A DNA stretch of 64,000 nucleotides from Pseudothauera lacus (GCF_003034845.1 NZ_PZKC01000003.1:1-64000); one strand, 5' to 3'; numbered from the stretch's first letter, positions 1 to 8,983 are shown. Notes: generated by a model from the sequence alone, not told the origin. Made by a program: numbers and translations.

Positions 1-76
1 GGGTGAAGCCCCAAACACTCCGGCAGCGAGGAACCAAATCCGGCGGATCAGAGACCAGCAGCTTCAGGCGGTGCTA

Positions 77-177
77 AGGGATTCGTCCCTGCATGCCGAC
101 CTCAACTATTCCAACCGCCCGGTGCGGACCCGCATGCCGGGTGGTGTGGGAGGGGCGGAGCCTCACGGCTCCCCCCT
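77..177. other. Hairpin-rich non-coding segment upstream of the two-component genes
   Basis: No convincing gene is seen in bases 1-411. This part holds three consecutive strong inverted repeats: 77-81 with 86-90 around a TTCG loop; 114-122 with 137-145 (one mismatch) enclosing a second stem 123-127/130-134; and 157-162 with 167-172 around TCAC, extended by G and C runs. Such stacked stems suggest a structured RNA or a mobile-element end rather than ordinary spacer. It reminded me, on the minus strand, of sequence flanking group II intron-type elements, but I cannot confirm this and see no reverse transcriptase. Orientation is unknown. Confidence 0.35.
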
Positions 178-364
178 ATCCCGATTACAGGGCGCTCAAC
201 GGCCCCTGCGCGCTCTGCCCGAAGGGCGGAAAGCGTGTGATAATCGCCGGAGTGGATGGGAAAAAAGCCGGCGGGGAGCAGCCGCAGCGCAATGCGGGGC
301 GCTCCCCGGAATGTCTGCCACAAGGCAGCCATTCCCTCAGACCGAGTAAAGGAGAACAGCGCTG

Positions 365-395
365 CTGACTCTACGTGCACGCGCTTACATATAAC
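365..395 (+). promoter_or_regulatory. Candidate promoter for the TctD/TctE-like operon
   Basis: A TATAAC hexamer at 390-395 lies 17 bases before the response-regulator start. A weak -35-like CTGACT sits at 365-370 with a long 19-base spacer. A purine-rich AAAGGAG at 346-353 has no start codon behind it and is probably not a ribosome site. Only the -10 is persuasive. Confidence 0.3.
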
Positions 396-411
396 TTACG
401 CCCGGAATCCG

Positions 412-1098
412 ATGCGCATCCTGCTTGCCGAAGACGATACCGTGATTGCCGACGGTCTGGCGCGTACGCTGCGCCGCGGTGGTTTTGCGGTCGATCACGT
501 CGCCACCGGCGTCGATGCCGACGCTGCCCTGGTGGCCCAGTTCTACGATCTGCTGATACTCGATCTCGGCCTGCCGCGCCTGCCCGGCATCGAGGTGCTG
601 AAACGCCTGCGGGCGCGCAAGTCGGCGATGCCGGTGCTCATCCTTACCGCCCAGGACGGCATTGAGGACCGCGTGCGGGGGCTCGATGCCGGTGCCGACG
701 ACTACCTCACCAAACCCTTTGCCCTGCCCGAACTGGAGGCCCGCGTGCGCGCCCTGACCCGGCGTGGCACCGGCCAGCCGCGCTGTATCGAGGTCGGCTG
801 CCTGAGCTACGACCAGGCCGACCGTGTGGTCAAGATCAACGGCCAGCTCGTCGACCTGTCGGCGCGCGAAATCGGCCTGCTGGAAGTGTTTGCGCTGCGC
901 GTCGGGCGTCTGGTGAGCAAGGACCAGCTCGTCGACCACCTGTGTGGCTGGGGTGAGGAAGTGTCCAGCAATGCCATCGAGGTCTATGTGCACCGCCTGC
1001 GCAAGAAGCTCGAAGACAGCGGCGTGCGCATCGTCACCGTGCGTGGCCTGGGGTATTGCCTGGAAAACCCGGATGCTGAGCAAGCGGCGAAGGTCTGA
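412..1098 (+). CDS. OmpR-family response regulator, TctD-like
   Basis: Two-domain cytoplasmic response regulator of 228 residues. The receiver domain (about 1-115) has the acidic pair E7-D8-D9, phospho-acceptor D51 in LLILDLGLP, a conserved T in LILTAQD and K in YLTKPF. The C-terminal half is a winged-helix OmpR/PhoB DNA-binding domain ending VRGLGYCLE. The ATG at 412 is chosen because the receiver fold begins there; an upstream extension reads through the structured leader. It overlaps the downstream kinase by 26 bases, so the pair is translationally coupled. The family resembles TctD/QseB, which control tricarboxylate uptake or virulence traits in relatives, but no transporter lies nearby, so the regulon is unknown. 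Confidence 0.9.
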   Translation: MRILLAEDDTVIADGLARTLRRGGFAVDHVATGVDADAALVAQFYDLLILDLGLPRLPGIEVLKRLRARKSAMPVLILTAQDGIEDRVRGLDAGADDYLTKPFALPELEARVRALTRRGTGQPRCIEVGCLSYDQADRVVKINGQLVDLSAREIGLLEVFALRVGRLVSKDQLVDHLCGWGEEVSSNAIEVYVHRLRKKLEDSGVRIVTVRGLGYCLENPDAEQAAKV

Positions 1099-2566
1099 AC
1101 GCAAGGCTGCCGCCGCCGCGCGCCCGCCCGGACAGCCGAACTCCCTGTTCGGCGAAATCCTCGACTGGATGCTCGCGCCGTTGCTGTTCCTGTGGCCGAT
1201 CTCGATCATCGTCACCCACAACGTCGCCGACAACATCGCCAACCAGCCCTATGACCGCGCGCTGGCTGACAGCGCAAGGGTGCTCGCGCGCATGGTCGCG
1301 CTCCATGAGGGCGAAGTGGTGGTCAACTTTCCCGCTCCGCCGCGTGCGCTCTTCCGTGCCGATCAGGACGATACCCTGTATTACCAGGTCGCCCGCCCCG
1401 AAGGCGCGGTGATTACCGGCGACGGCGAGATTCCCCGTCTGCCGCGCCCGGCGCACTGGCTGCCGGAGGAAGTGCTGTTTCGCGATGACATCATTCAGGG
1501 CGAGGAAGTGCGCATCGCCTACCAGTTCGTCCTGCCGCCGGGGGGCGCCGCGGACGAAGTGCTGCTGGTGCAGATCGCCGAGACGCGCAACAAGCGCTCC
1601 GACCTCTCCTCGCGCGTGGTCACCGGCGTGCTGCTGCCGCAGTTCGCCATCATCCCGCTTGCCGTGGTGCTGGTGTGGGTCGGCCTGACCCGCGGCATCG
1701 CGCCGCTGTCCCGCCTGCAGAGCCTCATCCGCCGCCGCCGCCCCACCGACCTGTCGCCCATCCCGCCGGCCAGCGTGCCCGAGGAGGTGCGACCGCTGAT
1801 CGTCGCCTTCAACGACATGATGGCCCGCCTCGAAGAGAACCTGCAGGCCCAGCAGCGCTTCATCGCCGACGCCGCCCATCAGATGCGCACGCCGCTCACC
1901 GGTCTGCGCATGCAGACCGACCTTGCTCTGCTGGAGACCGACCCCGAGCTGCAGCGCCAGTCGCTGCGCCAGATTGCCGAGAGCGCGGACCGCGCCAGTC
2001 ACCTCATCAACCAGTTGCTCTCGCTGGCCCGCGCCGAGGCCAGCTTCGAGAAGATCTACGCTGTCGAGACCGTGGATCTGGAGGCCGTGGTGCGTGAGGT
2101 GGCGCAGGACATCTTCCCGCGCGCGCTGGCCAAGAACATCGACCTCGGCGTCGAGGGCACCGGTGCGCCGCTGCCGGTGGAGGGCAACCCGGTGCTGCTG
2201 CGCGAGATGATCAAGAACCTCGTCGACAACGCCATCAAGTACACCCCGCGTGGCGGCAGCGTCACCGCCCGCACGCGCCACGCCGGCGCCCCCATCCTCG
2301 AGGTCGAGGACAACGGTATCGGCATCCCCGAGGCCGACCGCGAGCGCGTTTTCGAGCGCTTCTTCCGTGTCCTCGGCAGCGGCGTCGATGGCTCCGGCCT
2401 CGGCCTCCCCATCGTCCAGGAGATTGCCGAACTGCACCGCGCCGCCGTCAGTCTCAATCCCAACCCTGCCGGGCAGGGCACCATCGCCCAGGTGGTGTTC
2501 CCGCGCAGTCAGCTCGCCACCCAGCCCCCCGTCGGCCTGGGTGAGTCCCTGGCGCAGGGCGAGTGA
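1073..2566 (+). CDS. Sensor histidine kinase, TctE-like
   Basis: Membrane histidine kinase of 497 residues, partner of the preceding regulator. One membrane helix near residues 30-50 is followed by a periplasmic sensor region (about 55-185, of the 2CSK_N type found in TctE and QseC relatives), a second helix near 185-210, and a HAMP-like linker. The H-box AAHQMRTPLTG carries the predicted phospho-accepting H269. N-, D- and G-boxes are visible as LVDNAIKYTPRGG, EVEDNGIGIPE and GSGLGLPIV. The ATG at 1073 overlaps the regulator's end and starts with a basic stretch before the first helix. The signal sensed cannot be read from sequence; tricarboxylate sensing is only a family-based guess. Confidence 0.88.
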   Translation: MLSKRRRSERKAAAAARPPGQPNSLFGEILDWMLAPLLFLWPISIIVTHNVADNIANQPYDRALADSARVLARMVALHEGEVVVNFPAPPRALFRADQDDTLYYQVARPEGAVITGDGEIPRLPRPAHWLPEEVLFRDDIIQGEEVRIAYQFVLPPGGAADEVLLVQIAETRNKRSDLSSRVVTGVLLPQFAIIPLAVVLVWVGLTRGIAPLSRLQSLIRRRRPTDLSPIPPASVPEEVRPLIVAFNDMMARLEENLQAQQRFIADAAHQMRTPLTGLRMQTDLALLETDPELQRQSLRQIAESADRASHLINQLLSLARAEASFEKIYAVETVDLEAVVREVAQDIFPRALAKNIDLGVEGTGAPLPVEGNPVLLREMIKNLVDNAIKYTPRGGSVTARTRHAGAPILEVEDNGIGIPEADRERVFERFFRVLGSGVDGSGLGLPIVQEIAELHRAAVSLNPNPAGQGTIAQVVFPRSQLATQPPVGLGESLAQGE

Positions 2567-2608
2567 GCCGCTGTCCGGCGCAGGGCGTTGAAAACGCCCG
2601 CAAAGGGT

Positions 2609-2636
2609 TTGACAGCGCGCTCCGCTCCGCTATAAT
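2609..2636 (+). promoter_or_regulatory. Sigma-70 promoter of tRNA-Phe
   Basis: Perfect consensus hexamers: TTGACA at 2609-2614 and TATAAT at 2631-2636, separated by 16 bases. The expected start, about 2643, leaves a leader of only a few bases before the tRNA, typical of a strong stable-RNA promoter. A GC-rich hairpin without a T-tract (2583-2597) lies just upstream, after the kinase gene. Confidence 0.85.
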
Positions 2637-2648
2637 GCGCACCTCGTT

Positions 2649-2724
2649 GGCCAGTTAGCTCAGTTGGTAGAGCAGCGGATTGAAAATCCGCGTGTCCGTG
2701 GTTCGATTCCGCGACTGGCCACCA
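2649..2724 (+). tRNA. tRNA-Phe (GAA anticodon)
   Basis: A 76-base cloverleaf. The acceptor arms GGCCAGT (2649-2655) and ACTGGCC (2714-2720) pair fully. The D-arm has AGCTCAGTTGGTAGAGC, the anticodon GAA is at 2682-2684 within loop TTGAAAA, and the T-arm has GGTTCGATTCC. CCA is encoded. It stands alone with its own promoter and terminator. Confidence 0.97.
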
Positions 2725-2731
2725 GAACACT

Positions 2732-2763
2732 AAAAAACCAACCGTTTCCGGTTGGTTTTTTTT
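2732..2763 (+). terminator. Intrinsic terminator of tRNA-Phe
   Basis: An AACCAACC/GGTTGGTT stem around a short GTTTCC loop is followed by a run of eight T. The A-run before the stem makes it potentially bidirectional. The next 140 bases up to the acetyltransferase contain nothing else recognisable. Confidence 0.9.
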
Positions 2764-2905
2764 CGTCTGAGCATGCCGGGGATGAATTCCGGAGATGTTG
2801 GCGCGAGCGCGGGCGGACTGCTTTCCGGCGTTCTCACCGCCGCCCGCGCACCGCGGTTTCGGCACTCCGCGCCGCCTTCGCGGCTGGGTGCCGGGCTGCC
2901 TTGCC

Positions 2906-3598
2906 TTAGTCGACCACTGCGCGCACCAGCATTGAGAACAGCTCCTGGGAGTAGTGGTGTTTCTTCTCCTTGGGCGGGAAGCGCAGGTCGTAGGCTTCCG
3001 CCTGAGCTGCGTCAAACTCGTACACCGGGCTGGGCTGGAAGGCCCAGCGCGGGCTCGAGGCAAAGAAGCCCGGACGCAGTTCCAGTACCAGCAGGCCGAG
3101 CGGATAGCGGCCATCGACCATGCTGACACCGAGGTCCTTGCCCGTCCTGAAGCCGTGCTTGCAGTAGTTGTGCGGGTCGCCGAGGATGAGAATGGCCGGA
3201 TACCCGCGCTGCACGGCCAACGCCCGGGTGTGTTCGATCAGCGCCGTACCGACACCGCGGCGCTGCCATGCCGGGTGTACGCACAGGGGGCCGAAGGTGA
3301 GCGTGTCCACTTTCTCGCCCGCTTCATTTGTCACCCAGGAGCGGGCGTACATGATGCTGCCGATGATCTGACCATCGACTTCGGCAACAAAAGTCAGTTC
3401 GGGCAGGAAGTCCTCGTGATTCCGGAGCAGGTGGGCGGTGTAGTGCTCGTCGCAGCCCGGTCTGTAGAGGTTCCAGAAGGCCTCGCGGATCATTGCGTCG
3501 ACGGCGGGATGGTCGGCTGCGTTCTCGGGGCGGATGCTGATCGGCAGCGTGTGATCCTGCGCGCTGCAGGTGAAAGTGCTGTTCATGTCGATGTCCAT
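2906..3598 (-). CDS. GNAT N-acetyltransferase, YjhQ-like partner of a TopAI-type toxin
   Basis: A 230-residue GNAT-fold protein. The acetyl-CoA-binding motif A is seen as QRRGVGTALIEHTR (about 112-125), preceded by the beta-strand LTFGPLCVHPAW. It is the second gene of a pair, 42 bases behind a YjhX/TopAI-like gene on the same strand. In E. coli the same order occurs in yjhX-yjhQ, where the acetyltransferase YjhQ is reported to counteract the topoisomerase I inhibitor YjhX. That context suggests an antitoxin role; the substrate is unknown. This protein is longer than E. coli YjhQ. The start could instead be Met5 (3586), since neither candidate has a strong ribosome site. A plain housekeeping acetyltransferase is the alternative. 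Confidence 0.75.
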   Translation of the reverse strand: MDIDMNSTFTCSAQDHTLPISIRPENAADHPAVDAMIREAFWNLYRPGCDEHYTAHLLRNHEDFLPELTFVAEVDGQIIGSIMYARSWVTNEAGEKVDTLTFGPLCVHPAWQRRGVGTALIEHTRALAVQRGYPAILILGDPHNYCKHGFRTGKDLGVSMVDGRYPLGLLVLELRPGFFASSPRWAFQPSPVYEFDAAQAEAYDLRFPPKEKKHHYSQELFSMLVRAVVD

Positions 3599-3640
3599 GT
3601 ATTGAGTGCGAGCGGCCCCCGGGTGGCCGCATGCGCTGGT

Positions 3641-3898
3641 TCATTGATTGTCGGGTTGCGGCCGGACCGCGCGCAGACCTCTTGCGTTGATCCGGTAGGG
3701 ATGCCCGTCTTTCGAGCTGACGAGGCGCTTGCCGCGCAGCTTCAGAAAGACTGCAAGGGTGCAGTCCGCAAGAAGAAAGCCTTCGCGGGTGTAGCAGTCG
3801 ACGGAGAAGATGTGGCCCTTGTCATCGCGGTTGTGCACGATGCGGCCGCCTTTTGCGAGGACGTGCAGTGTCCTCTGCTCTGGCCTGGAAAGGTTCAT
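3641..3898 (-). CDS. yjhX: YjhX/TopAI family toxin (topoisomerase I inhibitor-like)
   Basis: An 85-residue protein, the same length as E. coli YjhX. The family signature runs from [18 protein letters not shown] through [18 protein letters not shown] and [11 protein letters not shown] to [14 protein letters not shown]. coli YjhX was shown to bind and inhibit DNA topoisomerase I and was renamed TopAI. The start at 3898 is chosen because the conserved family begins with MNLSR; an in-frame Met ten codons upstream adds unconserved residues. It is followed by a GNAT gene, as in E. coli. An 11-bp hairpin (3933-3958) lies upstream in the probable leader. Confidence 0.85.
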   Translation of the reverse strand: MNLSRPEQRTLHVLAKGGRIVHNRDDKGHIFSVDCYTREGFLLADCTLAVFLKLRGKRLVSSKDGHPYRINARGLRAVRPQPDNQ

Positions 3899-3932
3899 TC
3901 TGGAGAGCCTGAAAGCGATCAAATGCATGACA

Positions 3933-3958
3933 GCGACCGCCCCTGGCGGGGTGGTCGC
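3933..3958 (-). promoter_or_regulatory. Hairpin in the yjhX leader
   Basis: GCGACCGCCCC (3933-3943) pairs with GGGGTGGTCGC (3948-3958), with one G-U pair on the + strand reading and a four-base loop. It is 35 bases upstream of the yjhX start and could affect its translation or expression. No T-tract follows in either direction, so it is a poor terminator candidate. Confidence 0.35.
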
Positions 3959-4112
3959 GCCCTTGTCTGCATGGCGATAACTGACAGCCCGAAGTTCGGG
4001 GCCGCGTTATCGGATCGCTACACTCTCCAGCATACTGAGCCTATGAAATAGCAAAGCGGTAGTGAGAAACTGCGGCGGTGGCATGCCATCCGGCTGCACC
4101 GCCCTGGCGCGC

Positions 4113-4118
4113 ATTATA
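4113..4118 (-). promoter_or_regulatory. Candidate -10 element for yjhX-yjhQ
   Basis: A TATAAT hexamer on the minus strand, with a weak TTGTCC 19 bases upstream. Transcription from here would give yjhX a leader of roughly 200 bases. Apart from this and the hairpin at 3933-3958, the stretch 3899-4195 shows nothing recognisable. Confidence 0.35.
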
Positions 4119-4195
4119 GTCTTGCACACGGCCTTCCGGACAACAGGCCCGTCCTTTTCCACGGCCCTCGACTGCTGCCCACGGATCCTGCCGTG

Positions 4196-5089
4196 TCAGC
4201 GGTGCTGCGGGCGCCACGGCGGGTAGGCCAGGGCGTAGCCGCCGTGGCCCAGGAAGCGTGCGAGGTCGCGCAGGTCGCGCTGGCGGGCCCGGCTCAGGGC
4301 CTGCCACAGCTCCGCCGCGCGTTGTCGGCGGGCGCAGTCCACTGCGTATCCCGGGTGCGTGCGCAGGACCACCATGAAGGGTACCAGAAAGCTGCGCTCG
4401 ATACGCACGCCGTTGCCGACATGGCGTGCGGCGGCGCGCCACTCTGCGAGGCTGAAGGCGGCGCGCAGGGAGTTGTAGTAGTCGGCGGTAAACAGGGGTG
4501 GCTGGACGGCGCTGCGTTCGTGGGCAAAAAAGTGCTGGGTGCGCTGGCGGCTGAGGCGGCCGAAGTCGGCCAGGTAGAGGCCGCCGCCTGCTCTGAGTAC
4601 GCGGCGCACTGAGCGCATGCAGGCGTGCAGGCTTGCGCAGTCGGGCAGGTGGTGGAGGCTGACGGTGGAGATCACCGCATCGAAGCTGGCGTCGGCGAAG
4701 CCTTCCAGCGCCTCCATGCGCCCGGCGTGCAGGGCGACATTGTTGCGGCCGCAGCGCTCCAGCGTGGTCGCGGCGAGCTCGAGCATCGCGGGTGAGGCGT
4801 CGATGCCGGTGAATCGGGCGTCGGCACAGATGTCGGCGATGACGGCGAGCTGGTTGGCCGGGCCGCAGCCGAGGTCGAGCACGCGGGCTGCGGGCGGGAT
4901 CTGCGCACTGGCCTGGATGGCGTGGTAGAGGTAGCTGGCGGCGAGCAGGCCGTCGCTGCGCCCGGCGTCATGGAAGGCCGCCGCGGCGTCGGGGTCGTCC
5001 ATGCTCAGTTGCGGTTCGGCCACGCGTGCCTGCACGCCGGGGGTGAGCAGGTCGGCAAAGAGGTGGAAGAGCAGGGCGGGGCTGGGCAT
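4196..5089 (-). CDS. Class I SAM-dependent methyltransferase
   Basis: A 297-residue protein with a Rossmann-type methyltransferase core. Motif I is VLDLGCGPANQL (about 70-81), an acidic residue follows in FTGIDASPAML, and motif IV is the region FDAVISTVSLHHLPD. The substrate cannot be told. The start at 5089 (MPSPALLF) is preferred to an upstream in-frame Met, because the extra 25 residues are basic and run into the hemA promoter region. It is transcribed divergently from hemA and is probably monocistronic. Confidence 0.8.
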   Translation of the reverse strand: MPSPALLFHLFADLLTPGVQARVAEPQLSMDDPDAAAAFHDAGRSDGLLAASYLYHAIQASAQIPPAARVLDLGCGPANQLAVIADICADARFTGIDASPAMLELAATTLERCGRNNVALHAGRMEALEGFADASFDAVISTVSLHHLPDCASLHACMRSVRRVLRAGGGLYLADFGRLSRQRTQHFFAHERSAVQPPLFTADYYNSLRAAFSLAEWRAAARHVGNGVRIERSFLVPFMVVLRTHPGYAVDCARRQRAAELWQALSRARQRDLRDLARFLGHGGYALAYPPWRPQHR

Positions 5090-5264
5090 GGTGGTGACCG
5101 CGGCGGAAAAGCGGGAGCGGGGCCGTATTATGCGGAAAACGCCCGCGGGCGGGCGAATCGCCATGGTTGCGGGAACGCGCTGGGCTATACTCGCCGCCTT
5201 GCATGCCGCGCGGAGATGCCCGCAGGGCGTCCGAGTGTGTAATGCAAGCTATTGATTTTGCTGT

Positions 5265-5294
5265 TTATTGAGCTTTTGCGAGGGGTGCTATAAT
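5265..5294 (+). promoter_or_regulatory. Promoter of the hemA operon
   Basis: TATAAT at 5289-5294 with TTATTG at 5265-5270 and an 18-base spacer. The predicted start near 5301 gives a leader of about 22 bases to the ATG at 5323. It also excludes the in-frame ATG at 5293, which overlaps the -10 itself. Confidence 0.6.
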
Positions 5295-5322
5295 GCGCCT
5301 CGTCCGTGCCTCTCCCGCGCCC

Positions 5323-6576
5323 ATGCAACTTTACGCCCTTGGTCTGAATCACCACACCGCTCCGCTGAGCATCCGCGAGCGCGTGGCCTTTCGTCCGGAG
5401 CGGCTCGACGAGGCCCTGCACGACCTCACCCGCGCCAGTGCGGTGCGCGAGGCGGCGATCCTGTCCACCTGCAACCGCACGGAGATGTATTTCGCCACCG
5501 AGCAGCCGCAGGCGGCGGCCGACTGGCTGGCGCGCTTCCACACCCTGAGCCTGGAAGAGATCGCTCCCTATCTGTATACACATCCGCAGCGCGATGCCAT
5601 CCGCCACGTCTTCCGGGTGGCCAGCGGGCTGGATTCGATGGTACTGGGCGAGCCGCAGATCCTCGGCCAGGTGAAGGAGGCGGCACGCCGCGCGGAGGAG
5701 GCCGGCACCCTCGGCACCCTGCTGCACAAGCTCTTCCAGAATACCTTTGCGGTGGCCAAGGAGGTGCGTTCGACCACCGCCATCGGCGCCAACATCGTCT
5801 CCATGGCCGCCGCTGCCGTGCATCTCACCGAGCGCATCTTCGAGCGCGTGGCCGACCAGCACGTGCTGTTCATCGGCGCCGGCGAAATGATCGAACTGTG
5901 TGCTGCCCACTTTGCCGGCGCGCAACCGCGTTCGATGACCGTCGCCAACCGCACCGAAGCCCGCGCCCAGGGCGTGGCCGAGCGCTTCGGGGCGCAGACC
6001 CTGCGCCTCGACCTGATCGGCGAGATGCTGCCGCGCTTCGACGTGGTCATCTCCTGTACCGCTGCGCCGCTGCCCATCGTCGGCCTCGGCATGGTCGAGC
6101 GTGCCGTCAAGGTGCGCCGCCACCGCCCCATGGTGATGGTCGACCTGGCCGTGCCGCGCGACATCGAACCTGAGATCGGCGCCCTCGACGACGTTTTCCT
6201 GTACACCGTGGACGACCTCGCCCAGGTCGTCGATGCCGGGCTCGAATCCCGCCAGCAGGCCGTGCTGGAGGCCGAGGGGATCATCGACGAGCGTGTCGAT
6301 GGTTTCATCCACTGGATGCAGGCCCGCGATGCAGTGCCCACCATCCGCGCCCTGCGCCAGCATGCCGAGGCGCTGCGCCAGGCCGAACTGGAGCGTGCGC
6401 TGCGTCAGCTTGGCCGCGGCGAGGACCCGCGCGCGGTGCTCGATGCCCTCAGCCATGGCCTCGCCAACAAGCTGGTGCACGGCCCGACACGCTTCCTCAA
6501 CCACTCCGAAGGCGCGCAGCAGGCCGAGGCGGCGCGCGTGGTGCGGCAGATCTTCAACCTTTCCGCCGACGACTAG
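5323..6576 (+). CDS. hemA: Glutamyl-tRNA reductase
   Basis: Reduces glutamyl-tRNA(Glu) to glutamate-1-semialdehyde with NADPH, the committed step of tetrapyrrole synthesis by the C5 pathway. The protein has 417 residues, a normal length. The catalytic cysteine is C50 in [12 protein letters not shown]. The N-terminal [14 protein letters not shown] and the [12 protein letters not shown] stretch are family hallmarks. A nucleotide-binding [10 protein letters not shown] lies near residue 185, and a C-terminal dimerisation helix region follows. The start is set by the promoter geometry and by the conserved N-terminus. It heads hemA-prfA-prmC-grxD, an order found in many proteobacteria. Rod-type HemA proteins can be heme-regulated by proteolysis; nothing in this sequence tests that. 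Confidence 0.97.
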   Translation: MQLYALGLNHHTAPLSIRERVAFRPERLDEALHDLTRASAVREAAILSTCNRTEMYFATEQPQAAADWLARFHTLSLEEIAPYLYTHPQRDAIRHVFRVASGLDSMVLGEPQILGQVKEAARRAEEAGTLGTLLHKLFQNTFAVAKEVRSTTAIGANIVSMAAAAVHLTERIFERVADQHVLFIGAGEMIELCAAHFAGAQPRSMTVANRTEARAQGVAERFGAQTLRLDLIGEMLPRFDVVISCTAAPLPIVGLGMVERAVKVRRHRPMVMVDLAVPRDIEPEIGALDDVFLYTVDDLAQVVDAGLESRQQAVLEAEGIIDERVDGFIHWMQARDAVPTIRALRQHAEALRQAELERALRQLGRGEDPRAVLDALSHGLANKLVHGPTRFLNHSEGAQQAEAARVVRQIFNLSADD

Positions 6577-6644
6577 CACGCTGCGCGGAGGCCGCCGCCG
6601 GTCGCGGCACGCCTCCCGGTGGCGCATCGTCATTGCATCCAGCC

Positions 6645-7724
6645 ATGAAGCAGAGCATCCGCGACAAACTCGAACAGCTCGCCGCCCGCCTCACCGAGGT
6701 GGACCGCGAACTCGCCTCCGAGGAGGCCGCGCGCGACATGAACGCCTTCCGCGCCCTGTCGCGCGAGCGTGCCGACATCGAGCCGGTGGTGGCCCTGTTC
6801 CGCCAGTATGAGGCGGCACAGGCCGATTGCCGCAGCGCCCGCGAGATGCTCGCCGACCCCGAGATGCGCGAACTGGCCGAGGCCGAGATCGATGCCGGCG
6901 AGGCGCGCATGGGCGAGCTCGATGGCGAGTTGCAGCGCGCCCTGCTGCCGCGCGACCCGAACGACGAACGCAACCTCTTCCTCGAAGTGCGCGCCGGTAC
7001 CGGCGGCGACGAGGCCGCCCTGTTCGCCGGCGACCTGCTGCGCATGTACGCGCGCTATGCCGAGCGCCAGCGCTGGCGGGTGGACATCGTCTCCGCCAGC
7101 GAGTCCGAGCTTGGCGGCTACAAGGAGGTCATTGCGCGGGTGAGCGGCGCCGGGGCGTACTCGAAGCTGAAGTTCGAATCCGGCGGTCACCGCGTGCAGC
7201 GCGTGCCGGTCACCGAAACCCAGGGGCGCATCCATACCTCGGCGTGCACTGTGGCGGTGATGCCCGAGGCCGACGAGCTCGCCGAGGTCAACATCAACCC
7301 CGCCGAGCTGCGCATCGATACCTTCCGCGCCAGCGGCGCCGGCGGCCAGCACATCAACAAGACCGACTCTGCCGTGCGCATCACCCACCTGCCCACCGGC
7401 ATCGTCGTCGAATGCCAGGACGACCGTTCCCAGCACAAGAACCGCGCCCAGGCCATGGCGGTGCTGGCGGCGCGCATCCGCGACGCCCAGGTGCGTGAAC
7501 AGCAGGCCCGCGAGGCCGCCACGCGCAAGAGCCTGGTCGGCAGCGGCGACCGCTCCGAGCGCATCCGCACCTACAACTTCCCGCAGGGGCGGGTCACCGA
7601 CCACCGCATCAACCTCACCCTCTACAAGCTCGATGCGGTGATGGATGGCGATCTCGACGAACTGCTCGCCGCGCTCACCTTCGAGCATCAGGCCGCACAA
7701 CTGGCCGAGCTTGCCGGTGACTGA
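6645..7724 (+). CDS. prfA: Peptide chain release factor 1
   Basis: Terminates translation at UAA and UAG. It has 359 residues, close to the E. coli protein. The GGQ motif (233-235, within [15 protein letters not shown]) catalyses peptidyl-tRNA hydrolysis and its glutamine is the methylation target of PrmC, encoded next. The PxT-type stop-codon reader region is seen around [15 protein letters not shown]. The start at 6645 (MKQSIRDKL) is preferred over an ATG four codons earlier. It overlaps prmC by 8 bases. Confidence 0.96.
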   Translation: MKQSIRDKLEQLAARLTEVDRELASEEAARDMNAFRALSRERADIEPVVALFRQYEAAQADCRSAREMLADPEMRELAEAEIDAGEARMGELDGELQRALLPRDPNDERNLFLEVRAGTGGDEAALFAGDLLRMYARYAERQRWRVDIVSASESELGGYKEVIARVSGAGAYSKLKFESGGHRVQRVPVTETQGRIHTSACTVAVMPEADELAEVNINPAELRIDTFRASGAGGQHINKTDSAVRITHLPTGIVVECQDDRSQHKNRAQAMAVLAARIRDAQVREQQAREAATRKSLVGSGDRSERIRTYNFPQGRVTDHRINLTLYKLDAVMDGDLDELLAALTFEHQAAQLAELAGD

Positions 7725-8571
7725 GGTGGAGCGCCCCCTCGCCCCGCCGCCGATCGCCACCGCGCTGGCGTGGGCGCGCGCGCGCATCGGCGTCGTCGAC
7801 GCGCGGGTGCTGTTGCGCCACGTCCTCGGCTGCCCGTCAGCCCACCTCGCCGCCCACCCCGAGCGCCCCCTCGACGAGGAGCAGTGGTGCCTGTACTGCG
7901 CCCTCGTCGAGGCGCGCGTCAACGGCGAGCCGGTGGCCTACCTCACCGGTGAGCGCGAGTTCTTCGGACGCAGCTTCCTGGTTTCGCCGGCGGTGCTCAT
8001 CCCGCGCCCGGAAACCGAGCTGCTCGTCGAACTTGCCCTTGCGCACGGTGGCGCCCATCCCCGCCCGCGCATCCTTGATCTCGGCACCGGCAGCGGTGCC
8101 ATCGCCATCACCCTGGCGCTCGAACTCGATGGCGCCGAGATCACCGCCGTCGATGCCGCGCGCGAGGCGCTGTGGGTGGCGATGGGCAACGCCGCGCGGC
8201 TGGGGGCGAGCGTTTCCTTCATGCAGGGGAGCTGGTTCGAAGGGCTGGCCGGCGAGCGCTATCAGCTCATCGTCAGCAATCCGCCCTACGTCGCCGCCGG
8301 CGACCCTCACCTGAGCCAGGGCGACGTGCGTTTCGAACCGCGCAGCGCGCTCGCTGCCGGTGCCGAGGGACTCGACGACCTGCAGCACATCGTCGCCGCC
8401 GCCCCCGCCCATCTCGACGACGACGGCTGGCTGCTTCTCGAACACGGCTACGACCAGGCCGCTGCCGTGCGCGGCCTGCTCACCGACGCCGGTTTCAGCG
8501 CGATCAACTCCTGGGCCGACCTTGCCGGCATCGAGCGGGTCACCGGCGGGCGCTGGCCGGGCCGTCCCTGA
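7717..8571 (+). CDS. prmC: Release factor glutamine methyltransferase
   Basis: Methylates the GGQ glutamine of release factors using S-adenosylmethionine. It has 284 residues: an N-terminal helical substrate-binding domain (about 1-85) and a Rossmann methyltransferase domain with [13 protein letters not shown] and the catalytic NPPY in [14 protein letters not shown] at 7717 overlapping the prfA stop is the likely start; GTG at 7726 is possible. The overlap with the gene for its substrate implies coupled translation. Confidence 0.93.
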   Translation: MTEVERPLAPPPIATALAWARARIGVVDARVLLRHVLGCPSAHLAAHPERPLDEEQWCLYCALVEARVNGEPVAYLTGEREFFGRSFLVSPAVLIPRPETELLVELALAHGGAHPRPRILDLGTGSGAIAITLALELDGAEITAVDAAREALWVAMGNAARLGASVSFMQGSWFEGLAGERYQLIVSNPPYVAAGDPHLSQGDVRFEPRSALAAGAEGLDDLQHIVAAAPAHLDDDGWLLLEHGYDQAAAVRGLLTDAGFSAINSWADLAGIERVTGGRWPGRP

Positions 8572-8647
8572 GCCGCGCATTGACGCCGCCGGCGCGGCAA
8601 TCTAGACTTACCCGACTTTTTCACTCAAGTTTATTGCGGGGCAATAC

Positions 8648-8977
8648 ATGGACATCCAGGACCTCATCCGCGAACAGGTCAGCAGCAATGCCGTCGTGCT
8701 CTACATGAAGGGCACGCCGCAGTTCCCCCAGTGCGGTTTCTCCGCCGCTGCCGTGCAGATCCTCAAGCGCTGCGGCGTCAGCCAGGTCGCCGCCGTCAAC
8801 GTGCTGGAGAACGACGCCATCCGCCAGGGCATCAAGGAATTCTCCAACTGGCCGACCATCCCCCAGCTCTACGTCGGCGGTGAATTTGTCGGCGGCTCGG
8901 ACATCATGCGCGAGATGTTCGACAGCGGTGAGCTGCTGCAGATGCTGCAGGACGCCGGGGCCGTTGCCCCCCAGTAA
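8648..8977 (+). CDS. grxD: Monothiol glutaredoxin, Grx4 family
   Basis: A 109-residue CGFS-type glutaredoxin, which binds [2Fe-2S] clusters with glutathione and delivers them to acceptor proteins. Seen are KGTPQFPQCGFSAAAV with the single active cysteine, the glutathione-binding WPTIPQLYVGGEFVGGSDI, and the cis-Pro of TIPQ. It is 76 bases behind prmC and could use a promoter in that gap. Its place after the hemA operon matches many betaproteobacteria. Confidence 0.95.
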   Translation: MDIQDLIREQVSSNAVVLYMKGTPQFPQCGFSAAAVQILKRCGVSQVAAVNVLENDAIRQGIKEFSNWPTIPQLYVGGEFVGGSDIMREMFDSGELLQMLQDAGAVAPQ

Positions 8978-8983
8978 TACCCC

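Noticed and set aside
385..2437. Long open frames on the minus strand opposite the two-component genes
   Set aside because: They mirror the coding strand of clear regulator and kinase genes. High third-position GC keeps antisense frames open; the proteins are Ala/Arg/His-rich without recognisable motifs.
1073..2566. Assigning the two-component pair firmly to tricarboxylate transport
   Set aside because: No TctCBA-type transporter gene is in view; only family resemblance supports it.
2583..2597. GGGCGTT/AACGCCC hairpin after the kinase gene as terminator
   Set aside because: Short, and followed by GCAAAGG rather than a T-tract; at most a weak element next to the tRNA promoter.
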